A DNA stretch of 64,000 bases, taken from contig CAJTND010000002.1 of NCBI GenBank assembly GCA_910577995.1, positions 250,324-314,323 on the forward strand, given 5' to 3'. This DNA is from an uncultured Christensenella sp. (GTDB taxonomy: Bacteria; Bacillota; Clostridia; Christensenellales; Pumilibacteraceae). Below are positions 40,274-48,850 of this stretch, piece by piece. How positions within the stretch are numbered: position 1 is the stretch's first letter; each line of letters begins with the position of its first letter. The position numbers and the translations under genes are program-made. A model generated the notes under the pieces. The model made no database searches. It was not told the DNA's origin and saw nothing but the letters and a program-made list of their open reading frames with translations.

Positions 40274-40765
40274 ATGCGGATACTCGGAATCGACCCGGGC
40301 TATGCGACGGTCGGATACGGAATAATAGAAAACGATAACGGCAAGCTTCGTCCGATAGGTTACGGCGCGATAGAAACACCGCCGAGCCTCTCGACGGCGG
40401 AACGGTTGATACTTATAGAAAAGCGCACGACCGAGCTTGTGCTCGACGTGACGCCCGACGAGATAGCCATAGAAGAGCTGTTTTTCAATACCAACATAAC
40501 AACGGGTATCAAGGTAGCACAGGCGCGCGGCGTGATACTATTAAGCTGTGCGAAGCTCTGCGGCGCGCTCTATGAGTATACGCCGCTCCAAATCAAATCG
40601 ACGGTGACGGGCAACGGCACGGCAAATAAAACGCAGGTGCAATTCATGGTCAGGTCGCTGCTTCGGCTGAAAGAAACGCCCAAGCCCGACGACGCCGCCG
40701 ACGCGTTCGCCGCGGCTATATGTCATGCGTTTACCGCGCAGGGCATAAAGCGCGGGCTCAAATAA
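40274..40765 (+). CDS. ruvC: Holliday junction resolvase RuvC
   Basis: A 163-residue endonuclease that cuts Holliday junctions with RuvAB. Acidic catalytic residues sit in ILGIDPGYATVGYG (Asp), IAIEELFFNTN (Glu) and KPDDAADAFAAAICHAF (two Asp). The length is typical. An aaggaaac site lies before the ATG. RuvA and RuvB are not adjacent in the window. Confidence 0.95.
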   Translation: MRILGIDPGYATVGYGIIENDNGKLRPIGYGAIETPPSLSTAERLILIEKRTTELVLDVTPDEIAIEELFFNTNITTGIKVAQARGVILLSCAKLCGALYEYTPLQIKSTVTGNGTANKTQVQFMVRSLLRLKETPKPDDAADAFAAAICHAFTAQGIKRGLK

Positions 40766-40775
40766 ACGGCAACAG

Positions 40776-40809
40776 AAAAACGCGTCGACCGATATCGACG
40801 CGTTTTTTT
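40776..40809. terminator. Bidirectional terminator between ruvC and the zinc-ribbon gene
   Basis: AAAAACGCGTCGA / TCGACGCGTTTTT stem with a 6-base loop. T-tracts appear in both orientations, so it can end ruvC (+) and the convergent gene (-). Confidence 0.85.
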
Positions 40810-40821
40810 ATCGGGAAGAGA

Positions 40822-42369
40822 TCAAAAATCTATCGTCTTGACTGCGTGCTCGAATATAGGCGCCCAGAACCATCTGTCTTTACCCAGACAGTTCCACGAG
40901 CCCAACGCCTGCTGTCCGTTGTAAGAAAAGAAGAACATCGCATTATATATCGGACCGTCTAACGCCGTCGTCAAAAAGTCGAAGTACAGGATATTTTTCC
41001 CGTTGACGCAAAGCTCTTGAACGTCGCCCATTCGCGCGTCCTTGCGGATATTCCTGAGGGTCGCCGCCGTGCGCGAGCCTAAGAGATAAACGTTGTCGTT
41101 GGACAACTCGCCTCTGAAACTCAGACAAAGATTGACGCGCGTATCCGGAGTAGTATAGATAAAGTCGGGCGGATTGTTCGGGTACTTGATACGTCGGTAC
41201 TCGTCGAGCATTATATCGAAGCTGTCTGGGAGTATGGTGGAAATGCCTTTGCATATCTTTGCGCGGACGAACTTTACGTCGGGCAGGGTAGCGTCCTCGG
41301 GCATGTCGGCGCGCAGGTCGTTGAAGTCGATCCCGAGCACGCCGCTGCTAAGCGCGTTGCCGTTGACGATAAACGTCGTTCCGCAAAACGGACAATACGC
41401 GGTCTTATTGTCTTTGTCGAGGTCTACCGCGCCGCCGCACTGCGTGCAGTAAAGCGCCTCTATGTCCTTCGCGCGGTGGATGATTATTTTATCGTTTTTA
41501 TTTTCTTTTATTTCAGCTTTTTTTCCGCACGCCTTGCAAACGCCGTTGCCGTCGAGCGCGCCGCCGCAGCTAGGGCAGTCGCTCGCTGAAAGCCGTTCGT
41601 CGGTTACAGCTATCTCTATACCGTCGACAAGCTTTTCCTGTATTTTTCCGCTGTCGATAGCGCCGCCGTAAACGCCCATTTTGTGTTGGATCTTTCCTGC
41701 TATCGATATGCGGTACGATCGTATAAGGTAGCGTGCGTAGCTCTTTTCCAGATAGTCGTTCAACCGTTCGCTCAATCGGATAAGACTGCGGTCGACGTAT
41801 TTATCACGGAAATAAAGCGTATAAATGTCCTGTTGGTTGAAAATGCCGCCCGCTTCGCTCGCCGCATAGATCCTTAGCTTATATGCGTGTTTCGGGTCGA
41901 CGGGCGCGTCTTTTTTGTCCGCCTTTTCGATGTTTATAAAAAGTCCGTCGCAGCCACTCGGCAGCAACCGTTCGAGATAATTGGTAAACATCCGCATGTA
42001 TACGGCGCGGTCGGTCTCGTTGATCAGCTTTTGGTTTTTCTTGAAAAGCTTTTTAACGTCGGCATGCGCATCCTTAAACCCGTACTGTTCGAGGACGGTG
42101 GCGCACAATGCAAACATTTCCTCATCTTCGTAAAGCCCGCCTTTGATCCCGTAAACAAATTTATAGGCTATCAGCGCGCAATCATAGTTGAGATTTTTTA
42201 CAGCTTGCTCGAGAAACTTGACGTCATCTTCTTTGAGCGTTCCGTTTTCCACAAGCCGCACTATGTAATAAGCGCACGCATGCTCGTCGCCGGAGACCGT
42301 CAGTTTGCGCAGTTCGTCCGTTTCGAGACCGAGATAATATGCGCTATCGGCTTCCTCGTATTCTATCAT
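40822..42369 (-). CDS. Zinc-ribbon protein of unknown function
   Basis: A 515-residue protein. I chose the start at 42369 (MIEYEEADSAYYLGLET) because a perfect promoter overlaps the longer in-frame start. A helical, Sel1-repeat-like N-terminal part (residues 1-150) is followed by a middle domain, two zinc ribbons (CPSCGGALDGNGVCKACG and CTQCGGAVDLDKDNKTAYCPFCG) and a C-terminal strand-rich domain of 160 residues. Similar zinc-ribbon proteins in Bacillota are uncharacterised. Confidence 0.75.
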   Translation of the reverse strand: MIEYEEADSAYYLGLETDELRKLTVSGDEHACAYYIVRLVENGTLKEDDVKFLEQAVKNLNYDCALIAYKFVYGIKGGLYEDEEMFALCATVLEQYGFKDAHADVKKLFKKNQKLINETDRAVYMRMFTNYLERLLPSGCDGLFINIEKADKKDAPVDPKHAYKLRIYAASEAGGIFNQQDIYTLYFRDKYVDRSLIRLSERLNDYLEKSYARYLIRSYRISIAGKIQHKMGVYGGAIDSGKIQEKLVDGIEIAVTDERLSASDCPSCGGALDGNGVCKACGKKAEIKENKNDKIIIHRAKDIEALYCTQCGGAVDLDKDNKTAYCPFCGTTFIVNGNALSSGVLGIDFNDLRADMPEDATLPDVKFVRAKICKGISTILPDSFDIMLDEYRRIKYPNNPPDFIYTTPDTRVNLCLSFRGELSNDNVYLLGSRTAATLRNIRKDARMGDVQELCVNGKNILYFDFLTTALDGPIYNAMFFFSYNGQQALGSWNCLGKDRWFWAPIFEHAVKTIDF

Positions 42370-42408
42370 TTCTTTATCCTCATCTTTGCTTTGAAGTAAC
42401 TGTAAATA

Positions 42409-42437
42409 AGTATACACTCAATAAGCGGATTTGTCAA
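42409..42437 (-). promoter_or_regulatory. Sigma-A promoter of the zinc-ribbon gene
   Basis: On the minus strand TTGACA (42437-42432), a 17-bp spacer and TATACT (42414-42409). It places transcription start near 42402 and supports the downstream translation start at 42369. Confidence 0.85.
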
Positions 42438-42630
42438 CAATAGCGAAGATAAGATAGTTTACGACGTTATGGCTTCAATGTCCTTTGATAAGCGGCGATG
42501 ATTATCGATTGACTTAAAAAACGGAAAGTGTTAAAATAAACAAGCGATTAAAAGTGCTTATGTTTTGCCGCGCTTACTCCCGTATATTTCGTCGTTGTGC
42601 GCATATCGCGGTCGGATCGAGTGCCCAAAC

Positions 42631-42660
42631 AAAAATCCCCCACCGAGTGGTGGGAGATTT
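42631..42660 (-). terminator. Intrinsic terminator of tRNA-Trp
   Basis: Read on the minus strand just after the tRNA: an 11-bp stem AATCTCCCACC / GGTGGGGGATT with a 4-base loop, then TTTTTGTTT. Confidence 0.85.
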
Positions 42661-42734
42661 GGCAGGGGCGACGCGATTCGAACACGCAACCGACGGTTTT
42701 GGAGACCGCAACTCTACCGTTGAGCTACGCCCCT
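42660..42734 (-). tRNA. trnW: tRNA-Trp (anticodon CCA)
   Basis: Acceptor arm AGGGGCG pairs with CGCCCCT, discriminator G, and CCA is encoded. The D arm is GCTC/GAGT-like (AGCTCAACGGTAGAGT), the anticodon loop CTCCAAA carries CCA and the T arm includes GTTCGAATC. Its own promoter and terminator flank it, so it is a single-gene unit. Confidence 0.95.
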
Positions 42735-42772
42735 ATTTATTGCGCATGTCTGTCTAACGACGATGCTTGTAT

Positions 42773-42801
42773 ATTTTAGCATTTATCTTTATTTAAGTCA
42801 A
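42773..42801 (-). promoter_or_regulatory. Promoter of tRNA-Trp
   Basis: Minus strand TTGACT (42801-42796), a 17-bp spacer, TAAAAT (42778-42773), about 40 bases before the tRNA 5' end. Confidence 0.8.
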
Positions 42802-42818
42802 TTATTTCGGAGCATATC

Positions 42819-43634
42819 ATGAAAAATAAAATCAAAATAGCTTTTATCGGTTGCGGGCACATGGCGCGCGCCATGATAGACGGTATGACTTCGCCCGTCA
42901 CCGAGGCGGTGCTCAAGTCCAATGGCGATAAGTTCGTCATTACGGTCGCCGACAGGCACGAATCAAAGCTGATGCCGATCAAGAGCAAGTGCGCGGTCAC
43001 GCTCGATGCCAAAGATGCTGTCGCGGTCTCCGATCATGTTATAGTGGCGATCAAGCCGCAGGGCGCGGAAGAGACCTTGCGCGCGCTCGATCTCAAAGAC
43101 AAGACCGTGATATCGGTGATGGCGGGCGTAAGCACGGACAAGCTCGCGGAGCTTACGGGCGCGAAGCGCATAGTACGGGTCATGCCCAATCTCGGCGCGA
43201 GCGTCGGCGAGTCGTTCAACGCTTACGTTGCGCGCGGAATAAGCGGTGAGGTCGAGCGCATAGTGATAGAGATACTCGCGAGCTTCGGATTGCCCGTCGC
43301 CGTCAAAGAGAGCGATATGGACGCGGTGACGGGGATAACGGGCAGCGGACCTGCGTTTATGTTCATGGCGTTCAAGGCGTTTTACGACGAGGCGATAGCG
43401 CGCGGGTTTTCAGCGGAGCTTGCAAAAACGATGACCGTACAGACCGCGCTCGCAAGCGCGCTTGCCGTCGAAGGGGCGGACTGCGAGCTTGACGGTCTTA
43501 TAAGGTCGGTATGCAGTCCCGGCGGAACTACGGAGCGCGGAGTGAGCTTTCTCGAAGAAAAAGATATTGTAGGAATATTGCGCGGCGCGATATCGCGTTC
43601 TATCAAAAGATCGAAAGAGCTGGGCGCAAAATGA
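42819..43634 (+). CDS. proC: Pyrroline-5-carboxylate reductase
   Basis: A 271-residue enzyme for the last step of proline synthesis. The Rossmann motif is IGCGHMARAMIDGM, with HVIVAIKPQ following. The C-terminal signature DAVTGITGSGPAFMFMAFKAFYDEA...SPGGTTERGVSFLEE is intact. It overlaps rnhA by ATGA. Confidence 0.95.
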   Translation: MKNKIKIAFIGCGHMARAMIDGMTSPVTEAVLKSNGDKFVITVADRHESKLMPIKSKCAVTLDAKDAVAVSDHVIVAIKPQGAEETLRALDLKDKTVISVMAGVSTDKLAELTGAKRIVRVMPNLGASVGESFNAYVARGISGEVERIVIEILASFGLPVAVKESDMDAVTGITGSGPAFMFMAFKAFYDEAIARGFSAELAKTMTVQTALASALAVEGADCELDGLIRSVCSPGGTTERGVSFLEEKDIVGILRGAISRSIKRSKELGAK

Positions 43635-44071
43635 AGAACGTCGATATATACACGGACGGTGCGTGCAGCGGCAATCCCGGCAAGGGCGGTTGGGGCGCGG
43701 TGCTTATCTATAACGGCACGGAGAAAGAAATGTCGGGCGGAGAACCTGATACGACCAACAACCGCATGGAGGTCACCGCCGCGATAAAAGGGCTCGGCGC
43801 GCTCAAAGAAAAGTGCGCGGTAAGGCTGTTTTCCGACTCGGCGTATCTTGTCAACGCCGTCGAAAAGGGCTGGCTTGCGGGCTGGCGGCGCGGACGCTGG
43901 ACCACGGCTGACGGCAAGCCCGTGAAGAACCGCGATCTTTGGGAGGCGTTGTCCGAGCTCATAGCGTATCACGAAGTGACGTTCGTCAAGGTCAAAGGTC
44001 ATGCCGACAACGTAAATAACAACAGGTGCGACGCACTGGCGCGCGCCGCCATAACCGCACTGCCGAAGTAA
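43631..44071 (+). CDS. rnhA: Ribonuclease HI
   Basis: A 146-residue enzyme degrading RNA in RNA-DNA hybrids. ATG 43631 overlaps the proC stop. Catalytic residues: D in IYTDGACSGNPG, E in NNRMEVTAAI, D in LFSDSAYL, D in NRCDALARAA, with the flexible-loop His in KVKGHADN. Full length. Confidence 0.95.
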   Translation: MKNVDIYTDGACSGNPGKGGWGAVLIYNGTEKEMSGGEPDTTNNRMEVTAAIKGLGALKEKCAVRLFSDSAYLVNAVEKGWLAGWRRGRWTTADGKPVKNRDLWEALSELIAYHEVTFVKVKGHADNVNNNRCDALARAAITALPK

Positions 44072-44122
44072 CGTTTTGTCGCTAAGGCGCAAGAATTCCG
44101 CCGTTCTACATATATTATATGT

Positions 44123-44980
44123 GTGAAACAAAACGTCAAGGTCGCGCTCGTCAAGTCGGGCGTGGGGACGCTGTGCCTGATCATGAATATCTTGTGCGGC
44201 ATGTTTTTATACGATCGGAACGCGATCGTATATTACTCGGCGTTTTGCATTTTTTCTATTATAGCCGTAGCGTATTGCATAGTCGAGCCCGAGAGGTTTC
44301 CGCACGTGTCGAGGACGCTATTGGTCGCGGCGGTCGCGTCCGCCGCTATCGTCGGCGCGTATATATTGTTTTACACGACGGGGCTCGATAAAAAGTTCAA
44401 CGATTTCGACTCGCTCAAAGCGTTTATCGTCGACAGCGGTTATTGGGGATTTGCGGTATTTATAGGACTGACGGTCTTTCAGGTCGTCGTACTGCCGCTG
44501 CCCGCCGCGCTTACTATCGTGCTCGGCGTGGCGATCTACGGTCCGACGGTCAGCTTTGTGCTGTCGACCATCGGCACTATCATCGGCTCGATAATTTCGT
44601 TCATGCTCGGCAAGGTGTTCGGGCGGCGGCTGTGTAATTGGATGTTCGGCGCGGAACAGACAGAGAAATACGCGAAACTGCTCAACGAAAAGGGCAGGTT
44701 TTTATTTATAATAATGCTGTTGTTCCCGGCGTTCCCCGACGATATGCTGTGTATGGTCGCGGGCATAACGGATATGTCGTACCTTTATTTTACCGTAGTG
44801 TGCACGCTCACACGACCGGTAATGATCGGCTTGACGGCATATCTCGGCAGCGGCGTTATCCCGTTCGAGGGTTGGGGCATACCCGTATGGATAGCGCTCG
44901 GATGCTTGCTTGTCGCGGCTTTTATCGTGCTTACGGGCGTAAAGGCACGGATAGAGAACAGGCGCAAGGTAAGAAAATAG
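44123..44980 (+). CDS. TVP38/DedA-type (VTT domain) membrane protein
   Basis: A 285-residue membrane protein with about six hydrophobic segments. The VTT core is VVLPLPAALTIVLGVAIYGPTVSFVLSTIGTIIGSIISFMLGKVFGRR, then FLFIIMLLFPAFPDDMLCMVAGITDMSYLYF. Such proteins act in lipid or ion homeostasis, some as scramblases. The start is GTG 44123 without a clear ribosome-binding site. An alternative in-frame ATG is 44183. A short inverted repeat ACATATATTATATGT precedes it. Confidence 0.8.
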   Translation: MKQNVKVALVKSGVGTLCLIMNILCGMFLYDRNAIVYYSAFCIFSIIAVAYCIVEPERFPHVSRTLLVAAVASAAIVGAYILFYTTGLDKKFNDFDSLKAFIVDSGYWGFAVFIGLTVFQVVVLPLPAALTIVLGVAIYGPTVSFVLSTIGTIIGSIISFMLGKVFGRRLCNWMFGAEQTEKYAKLLNEKGRFLFIIMLLFPAFPDDMLCMVAGITDMSYLYFTVVCTLTRPVMIGLTAYLGSGVIPFEGWGIPVWIALGCLLVAAFIVLTGVKARIENRRKVRK

Positions 44981-45000
44981 CGCGTATTTGCCGCTTTCGC

Positions 45001-45029
45001 TTGACAACGGCGAGCGACAGTGCTAAACT
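45001..45029 (+). promoter_or_regulatory. Promoter of the thrS T-box unit
   Basis: TTGACA (45001-45006), a 17-bp spacer, TAAACT (45024-45029). Confidence 0.75.
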
Positions 45030-45035
45030 TATCTT

Positions 45036-45263
45036 AATCGAATATCTCCGTATGGCGGACAAGTAGCCGCGCATCGACATTCCAGAGAGCAAGGGTAGCT
45101 GTGAGCCTTGTATGCCGAGCGTCAAGCGAAACCACCGCTTAGGGGAACGGCTTGACGTTTTCAAGCGAAACAAGGCTCATGCGCATTAGTTGCGCCGAGC
45201 GAATTAAGGTGGAACCACGGTCAACTATCGTCCTTAAACAGATAAGGACGATTATTTATTTTT
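45036..45263 (+). promoter_or_regulatory. T-box riboswitch of thrS
   Basis: The leader contains the AGAGAGC and GCTGTGAG elements of stem I, a 9-bp stem TGAGCCTTG / CAAGGCTCA, the T-box core AAGGTGGAACCACGG at 45206-45220 and a terminator stem 45227-45252 with T-rich tail. TTAAGG (45204-45209) can pair with CCTTAA (45232-45237) to form the antiterminator. Uncharged tRNA-Thr should allow read-through into thrS. A specifier of ACC at 45131-45133 is possible but I am not certain of the folding. Confidence 0.85.
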
Positions 45264-45273
45264 CGGAGGACTT

Positions 45274-47208
45274 ATGAACGTAACATTGAAAGACGGAAGC
45301 GTTATCGAAGCGGCAGCGGGCTCGACCCCTGCCGACATAGCCAAGAGCATCAGCGAGGGGCTGTACCGCAACGCGCTCGTCGCGAAAGTAAACGGCGAGC
45401 TTGTCGATCTTACAAGACCTATCGACGGCGATTGCACGCTCGAGATACTGACTTACCGCGACGAGGAGGGCAAGCGCGCTTACCGTCATACTGCCGCGCA
45501 CATACTCGCCCAGGCTATAAAAAACGTATATCCCGCCGCTCAGCTTGCGATAGGGCCTGCGACCAACGTCGGGTTTTATTACGACGTCGACCTGCCGTTC
45601 TCGGTGACTATGGACGAGCTCGCCGCCGTCGAGAACGAAATGAACGAGATAATCGCGGCGGACCTGCCTATAGAGCGAAAGGTCGTTACGCGCAAAGCCG
45701 CCATGTCGCAAATGCAGGGCTTTAACGAAGTGTATAAGATGCAGCTTATCGAGGAACTGCCGAAGCGCTCGCAAATAACGCTGTATAAGCAGGGGAACTT
45801 CCTCGATCTTTGCCGCGGTCCGCATCTTACGAGCACGGGCAAGGTCAAGCATATCAAGCTGACACAGCTCGCCGGCGCGTACTGGAAGGGCGACGAGCAC
45901 AATAAGATGCTCACGCGCATTTACGGTGTGGCGTTCGAGAAGAAGTCTGAGCTTGACGAGTACCTGCAAAAGCTCGAGGAAGCGAAAAAGCGCGATCATA
46001 ACAAGCTCGGGCGAGATATGGGGCTCTTTATGACCGAGGAGCGCATAGGGCAGGGCTTGCCGCTGTTCATGCCAAAGGGCGCAAAGATGATGCAGACGAT
46101 GCAGCGTTTCATCGAGGACGAGGAAGAACGCCGCGGCTATATGCTTACAAAAACGCCGTACATGGCAAAGAGCGATCTTTACAAGCTGAGCGGTCATTGG
46201 GATCATTACCGCGACAAAATGTTTATAATCGGCGACGAGGTGATGGACGACGAGGTGCTCGCGCTCCGTCCGATGACGTGCCCGTTCCAATATATGATCT
46301 ACAAAAACGGGCTAAAAAGCTATCGCGATCTGCCGTGCAGGTATACCGAAACGAGCACGCTTTTCCGCAAAGAAGCGAGCGGCGAGATGCACGGGCTTAT
46401 AAGGATACGCCAATTCACGCTTGCCGACGCGCATATAATCTGCACGCCCGAGCAGCTCGAGGACGAGTTCAAAAACGTGCTCGATCTCTGCACTTATGTT
46501 TTGGATACTCTCGGCTTCCGCGAGGACGTCACGTTCCGTTTCTCGCGCTGGGATCCGAAGGACAAGGATAAATATATTTACGAGCCCAAGATGTGGAAGT
46601 CCGCCGAGGATCAGATGAAACGCATACTCGACGACCTCGGCGTAGAATATACGGAGGCGGAGGGCGAGGCGGCGTTCTACGGTCCGAAGCTCGATATCCA
46701 GACCAAGAACGTTTACGGCAAAGAGGATACGCTTATTACTTTGCAGGTCGATATGTTCCTCGCGGAAAAATTCGATATGACTTACGTCGACGAAAACGGC
46801 GAAAAGAAAACGCCCTATATCATTCACCGCAGTTCGATAGGCTGCTACGAACGCACGCTCGCTATGCTGATAGAAAAGTACGGCGGAGCTTTCCCGCTGT
46901 GGCTCTCGCCCGAGCAGGTGCGCGTGCTGTCGCTTACCGGTCGCACGGCCGACAAGGCGAAGGAACTCGAGCTTGCGCTAAAAGCAAGAGGCATACTCGC
47001 TACGAGCGACAACCGCAACGAGAAGATCGGTTACAAGATACGCGAAGCGCAGATGGATAAAGTGCCGTATATGCTCATCCTCGGCGACAAAGAAGCGGAA
47101 AGCGGCAATGTTTCCGTCCGCCATCGCAACGACGACCTCGGGCAGATGAGTTTCGACGCGCTGGTCGAACTGCTCCGTAACGAGATTGATACCAAAGCGA
47201 TAAAATAA
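45274..47208 (+). CDS. thrS: Threonyl-tRNA synthetase
   Basis: A 644-residue class II enzyme. An N-terminal TGS domain (residues 1-62), the editing domain with HTAAHILAQAI and the CRGPHL site, catalytic motifs ALRPMTCPFQYMIYK and TETSTLFRKEASGEMHGLIRIRQFTLADAHIIC, motif 3 HRSSIGCYERTLAMLIE, and a C-terminal anticodon-binding domain from LWLSPEQVRVLSL are all complete. A cggagga site precedes the ATG, and expression is under T-box control. Confidence 0.97.
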   Translation: MNVTLKDGSVIEAAAGSTPADIAKSISEGLYRNALVAKVNGELVDLTRPIDGDCTLEILTYRDEEGKRAYRHTAAHILAQAIKNVYPAAQLAIGPATNVGFYYDVDLPFSVTMDELAAVENEMNEIIAADLPIERKVVTRKAAMSQMQGFNEVYKMQLIEELPKRSQITLYKQGNFLDLCRGPHLTSTGKVKHIKLTQLAGAYWKGDEHNKMLTRIYGVAFEKKSELDEYLQKLEEAKKRDHNKLGRDMGLFMTEERIGQGLPLFMPKGAKMMQTMQRFIEDEEERRGYMLTKTPYMAKSDLYKLSGHWDHYRDKMFIIGDEVMDDEVLALRPMTCPFQYMIYKNGLKSYRDLPCRYTETSTLFRKEASGEMHGLIRIRQFTLADAHIICTPEQLEDEFKNVLDLCTYVLDTLGFREDVTFRFSRWDPKDKDKYIYEPKMWKSAEDQMKRILDDLGVEYTEAEGEAAFYGPKLDIQTKNVYGKEDTLITLQVDMFLAEKFDMTYVDENGEKKTPYIIHRSSIGCYERTLAMLIEKYGGAFPLWLSPEQVRVLSLTGRTADKAKELELALKARGILATSDNRNEKIGYKIREAQMDKVPYMLILGDKEAESGNVSVRHRNDDLGQMSFDALVELLRNEIDTKAIK

Positions 47209-47222
47209 ATGACGCGATAAAT

Positions 47223-47298
47223 AAAAGCGGGCTTTTTTGAAATGCACCCCAAAAGTTAGACAAACTTTTGGAGGTGCATTTCATTGCGGGCTCGCTTT
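47223..47298. terminator. Terminator of thrS split by a small palindromic insertion
   Basis: Without 47234-47285 and one copy of GCGGGCT the sequence would be AAAAGCGGGCTCGCTTTTT, a bidirectional terminator. The present sequence has GCGGGCT at 47227-47233 and again at 47286-47292, flanking 52 bp. Each half can still form a weak terminator with its own T-run. Confidence 0.6.
47234..47285. mobile_element. 52-bp palindromic mini-element flanked by 7-bp direct repeats
   Basis: Contains the inverted repeat GAAATGCACC ... GGTGCATTTC (47239-47282) enclosing CCAAAAGTT / AACTTTTGG. The words resemble ends of IS3-family elements of Clostridia (from memory). It has no coding capacity, so it would be a MITE-like or remnant element moved in trans. 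Confidence 0.5.
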
Positions 47299-47308
47299 TT
47301 GATTATAG

Positions 47309-47770
47309 TCATTTGCATTTTTTGAGTAGGGCGGCGGTGCGTCTCAGCTCAGTCGCGTTGACTCGGACGGCGCGTTTATGATTGACGTCGGTCAGATACA
47401 TAAAGACCGTGCCGAGAAAGGCGATGATGTATTTGAGATCGCCTCGCGGTTTCATGCGTACGCGCCGACCGTCCGACGACGGCGGAGCATATACGTCGTT
47501 ATAAGTTTGGAAAACATGCCGCGGCAGTTTGCGGAGCGCGTTTTCCAAGCCGCTTACAAGGCTGTTATAGGACACTCCGTCGCAGTCGGCTATAAGGTAA
47601 AGTATATCGGCGACGGTAAGCGACGTGCCGTGAGAAAAAGCGACTATCGCATTGCGGAGCTGTCGGTATTGCGCCGACGACGTATCGAATCCGTACCGCG
47701 CTAAAAACAGATCGGCGAGCATGTTCAGTTCGACGTCGTTTATCAGTACGTCTATTTTGTCGGGGCGCAT
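47309..47770 (-). CDS. Hypothetical protein, possible Spo0A-C-like helical domain
   Basis: A 153-residue protein starting in a TAATG overlap with the recombinase. The middle (YRQLRNAIVAFSHGTSLTVADILYLIADCDGVSYNSLVSGLENALRKLP) has the spacing of the Spo0A C-terminal DNA-binding domain (YL..AI ... LYP.IA ... VERAIR), but identity is low. The end is basic. It is the last gene of the minus-strand operon. The assignment is tentative. Confidence 0.55.
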   Translation of the reverse strand: MRPDKIDVLINDVELNMLADLFLARYGFDTSSAQYRQLRNAIVAFSHGTSLTVADILYLIADCDGVSYNSLVSGLENALRKLPRHVFQTYNDVYAPPSSDGRRVRMKPRGDLKYIIAFLGTVFMYLTDVNHKRAVRVNATELRRTAALLKKCK

Positions 47771-48843
47771 TATTCGTCGTCCTTGTCACGGTCGCGCAGC
47801 TTCACTTTGTCTACGACATCGCGGCGGATATCCTCGCTCATGGCGGCGTAATGCTTGCGCGTCGTGTTTACGTCCTTGTGTCCGAGCACGTCAGCGACGA
47901 CGAAGATATCGTGCGTTTCGCGATAGAGGTTAGTGCCGTAGGTACTGCGTAATTTGTGCGGCGTTATCTTTTTGAACGGCGTTATCGCTTTCGCGTATTT
48001 TTTGACCATAAGCTCGACGGCGCGCGGGGTCATGCGTCCGCCCTTGCTCGAAACGAATAGCGCGTTCTTGTCGTAGATCCTCGCGCCGAACGGCGTTTTT
48101 TCCTGTATCTGCGCTTCGAGCCATTCGAGATACCGCCGAAGCGCGTCCGCGACTTCCTCGGAAAAGTAGAGTACGGCGGTATTGCCGCCCTTGCGCGTAA
48201 CTACAAAGCTGTTGTCGTCGAAATTTATATCCTTGCGATCGAGCCCGACGCATTCGCTTATACGTATGCCCGTGCCGAGAAACAGCGACAGCATCGCCTC
48301 GTCGCGGATTGCCGTGGTCTTGTGGAAAGATCTTTGTCTGCCTTCGAGGTTTTTTCCGCTCTCCGCCTCGTCGAGTATGTCGACGACTTCGTTTACGTCA
48401 AGTCGGATTATCGGCTTTAAGTGCGTTTTCGGTGTGTCGACCTTGGTCATGACGTCGTTCGTCAGACGTTCTTTTTTGTAGAAGTATTTGAACATGGCGC
48501 GCAGGCTCGATACCTTGCGCTCTTTTGCGCGTTCCTTGCAGGCATAGCGCTTGCCGTCGACGGTGTACGACGACAGCCAGTCGATAAACGTTTCGACGTC
48601 CGTCGGAGTGACGCTTGCGATGTCGGATAGTTGAAGCTCGACTAACTGTTTGTCCTTGAATTTCTTTCGCGTCAGATAGACGCAAAAAACCCGGATATCG
48701 CGTAGATATCCGAGCCTTGTCAGCGGCATTGTCCGCATAGATATTCCGACATTGAACTCGCGTGCGAAGTCGGGCAGGGTGTCGAGTATCGCGTCTATCG
48801 CGGCGAGCGTTTTATCGTTTCTTTCGTCGAAGTAGGAACTCAC
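47770..48843 (-). CDS. Tyrosine recombinase (XerC/XerD-like)
   Basis: A 357-residue protein with GTG start. The N-terminal SAM-like domain is followed by a catalytic domain with Arg in GTGIRISECVGLD, Lys in VVTRKGGNTAV, HKLRSTYGT, GHKDVNTTRKHY with the nucleophile Tyr. All catalytic residues are present. It resembles chromosomal Xer-like integrases more than phage integrases and lies 10 kb from the phage edge. It is in an operon with a PadR-type gene and a small unknown gene. Confidence 0.88.
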   Translation of the reverse strand: MSSYFDERNDKTLAAIDAILDTLPDFAREFNVGISMRTMPLTRLGYLRDIRVFCVYLTRKKFKDKQLVELQLSDIASVTPTDVETFIDWLSSYTVDGKRYACKERAKERKVSSLRAMFKYFYKKERLTNDVMTKVDTPKTHLKPIIRLDVNEVVDILDEAESGKNLEGRQRSFHKTTAIRDEAMLSLFLGTGIRISECVGLDRKDINFDDNSFVVTRKGGNTAVLYFSEEVADALRRYLEWLEAQIQEKTPFGARIYDKNALFVSSKGGRMTPRAVELMVKKYAKAITPFKKITPHKLRSTYGTNLYRETHDIFVVADVLGHKDVNTTRKHYAAMSEDIRRDVVDKVKLRDRDKDDE

Positions 48844-48850
48844 TTGCGTA

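Noticed and set aside
42660..42734. tRNA-Trp as phage attachment site
   Set aside because: It lies 4.6 kb from the last phage gene with normal host genes between, and there is no partial tRNA copy at the phage edge.
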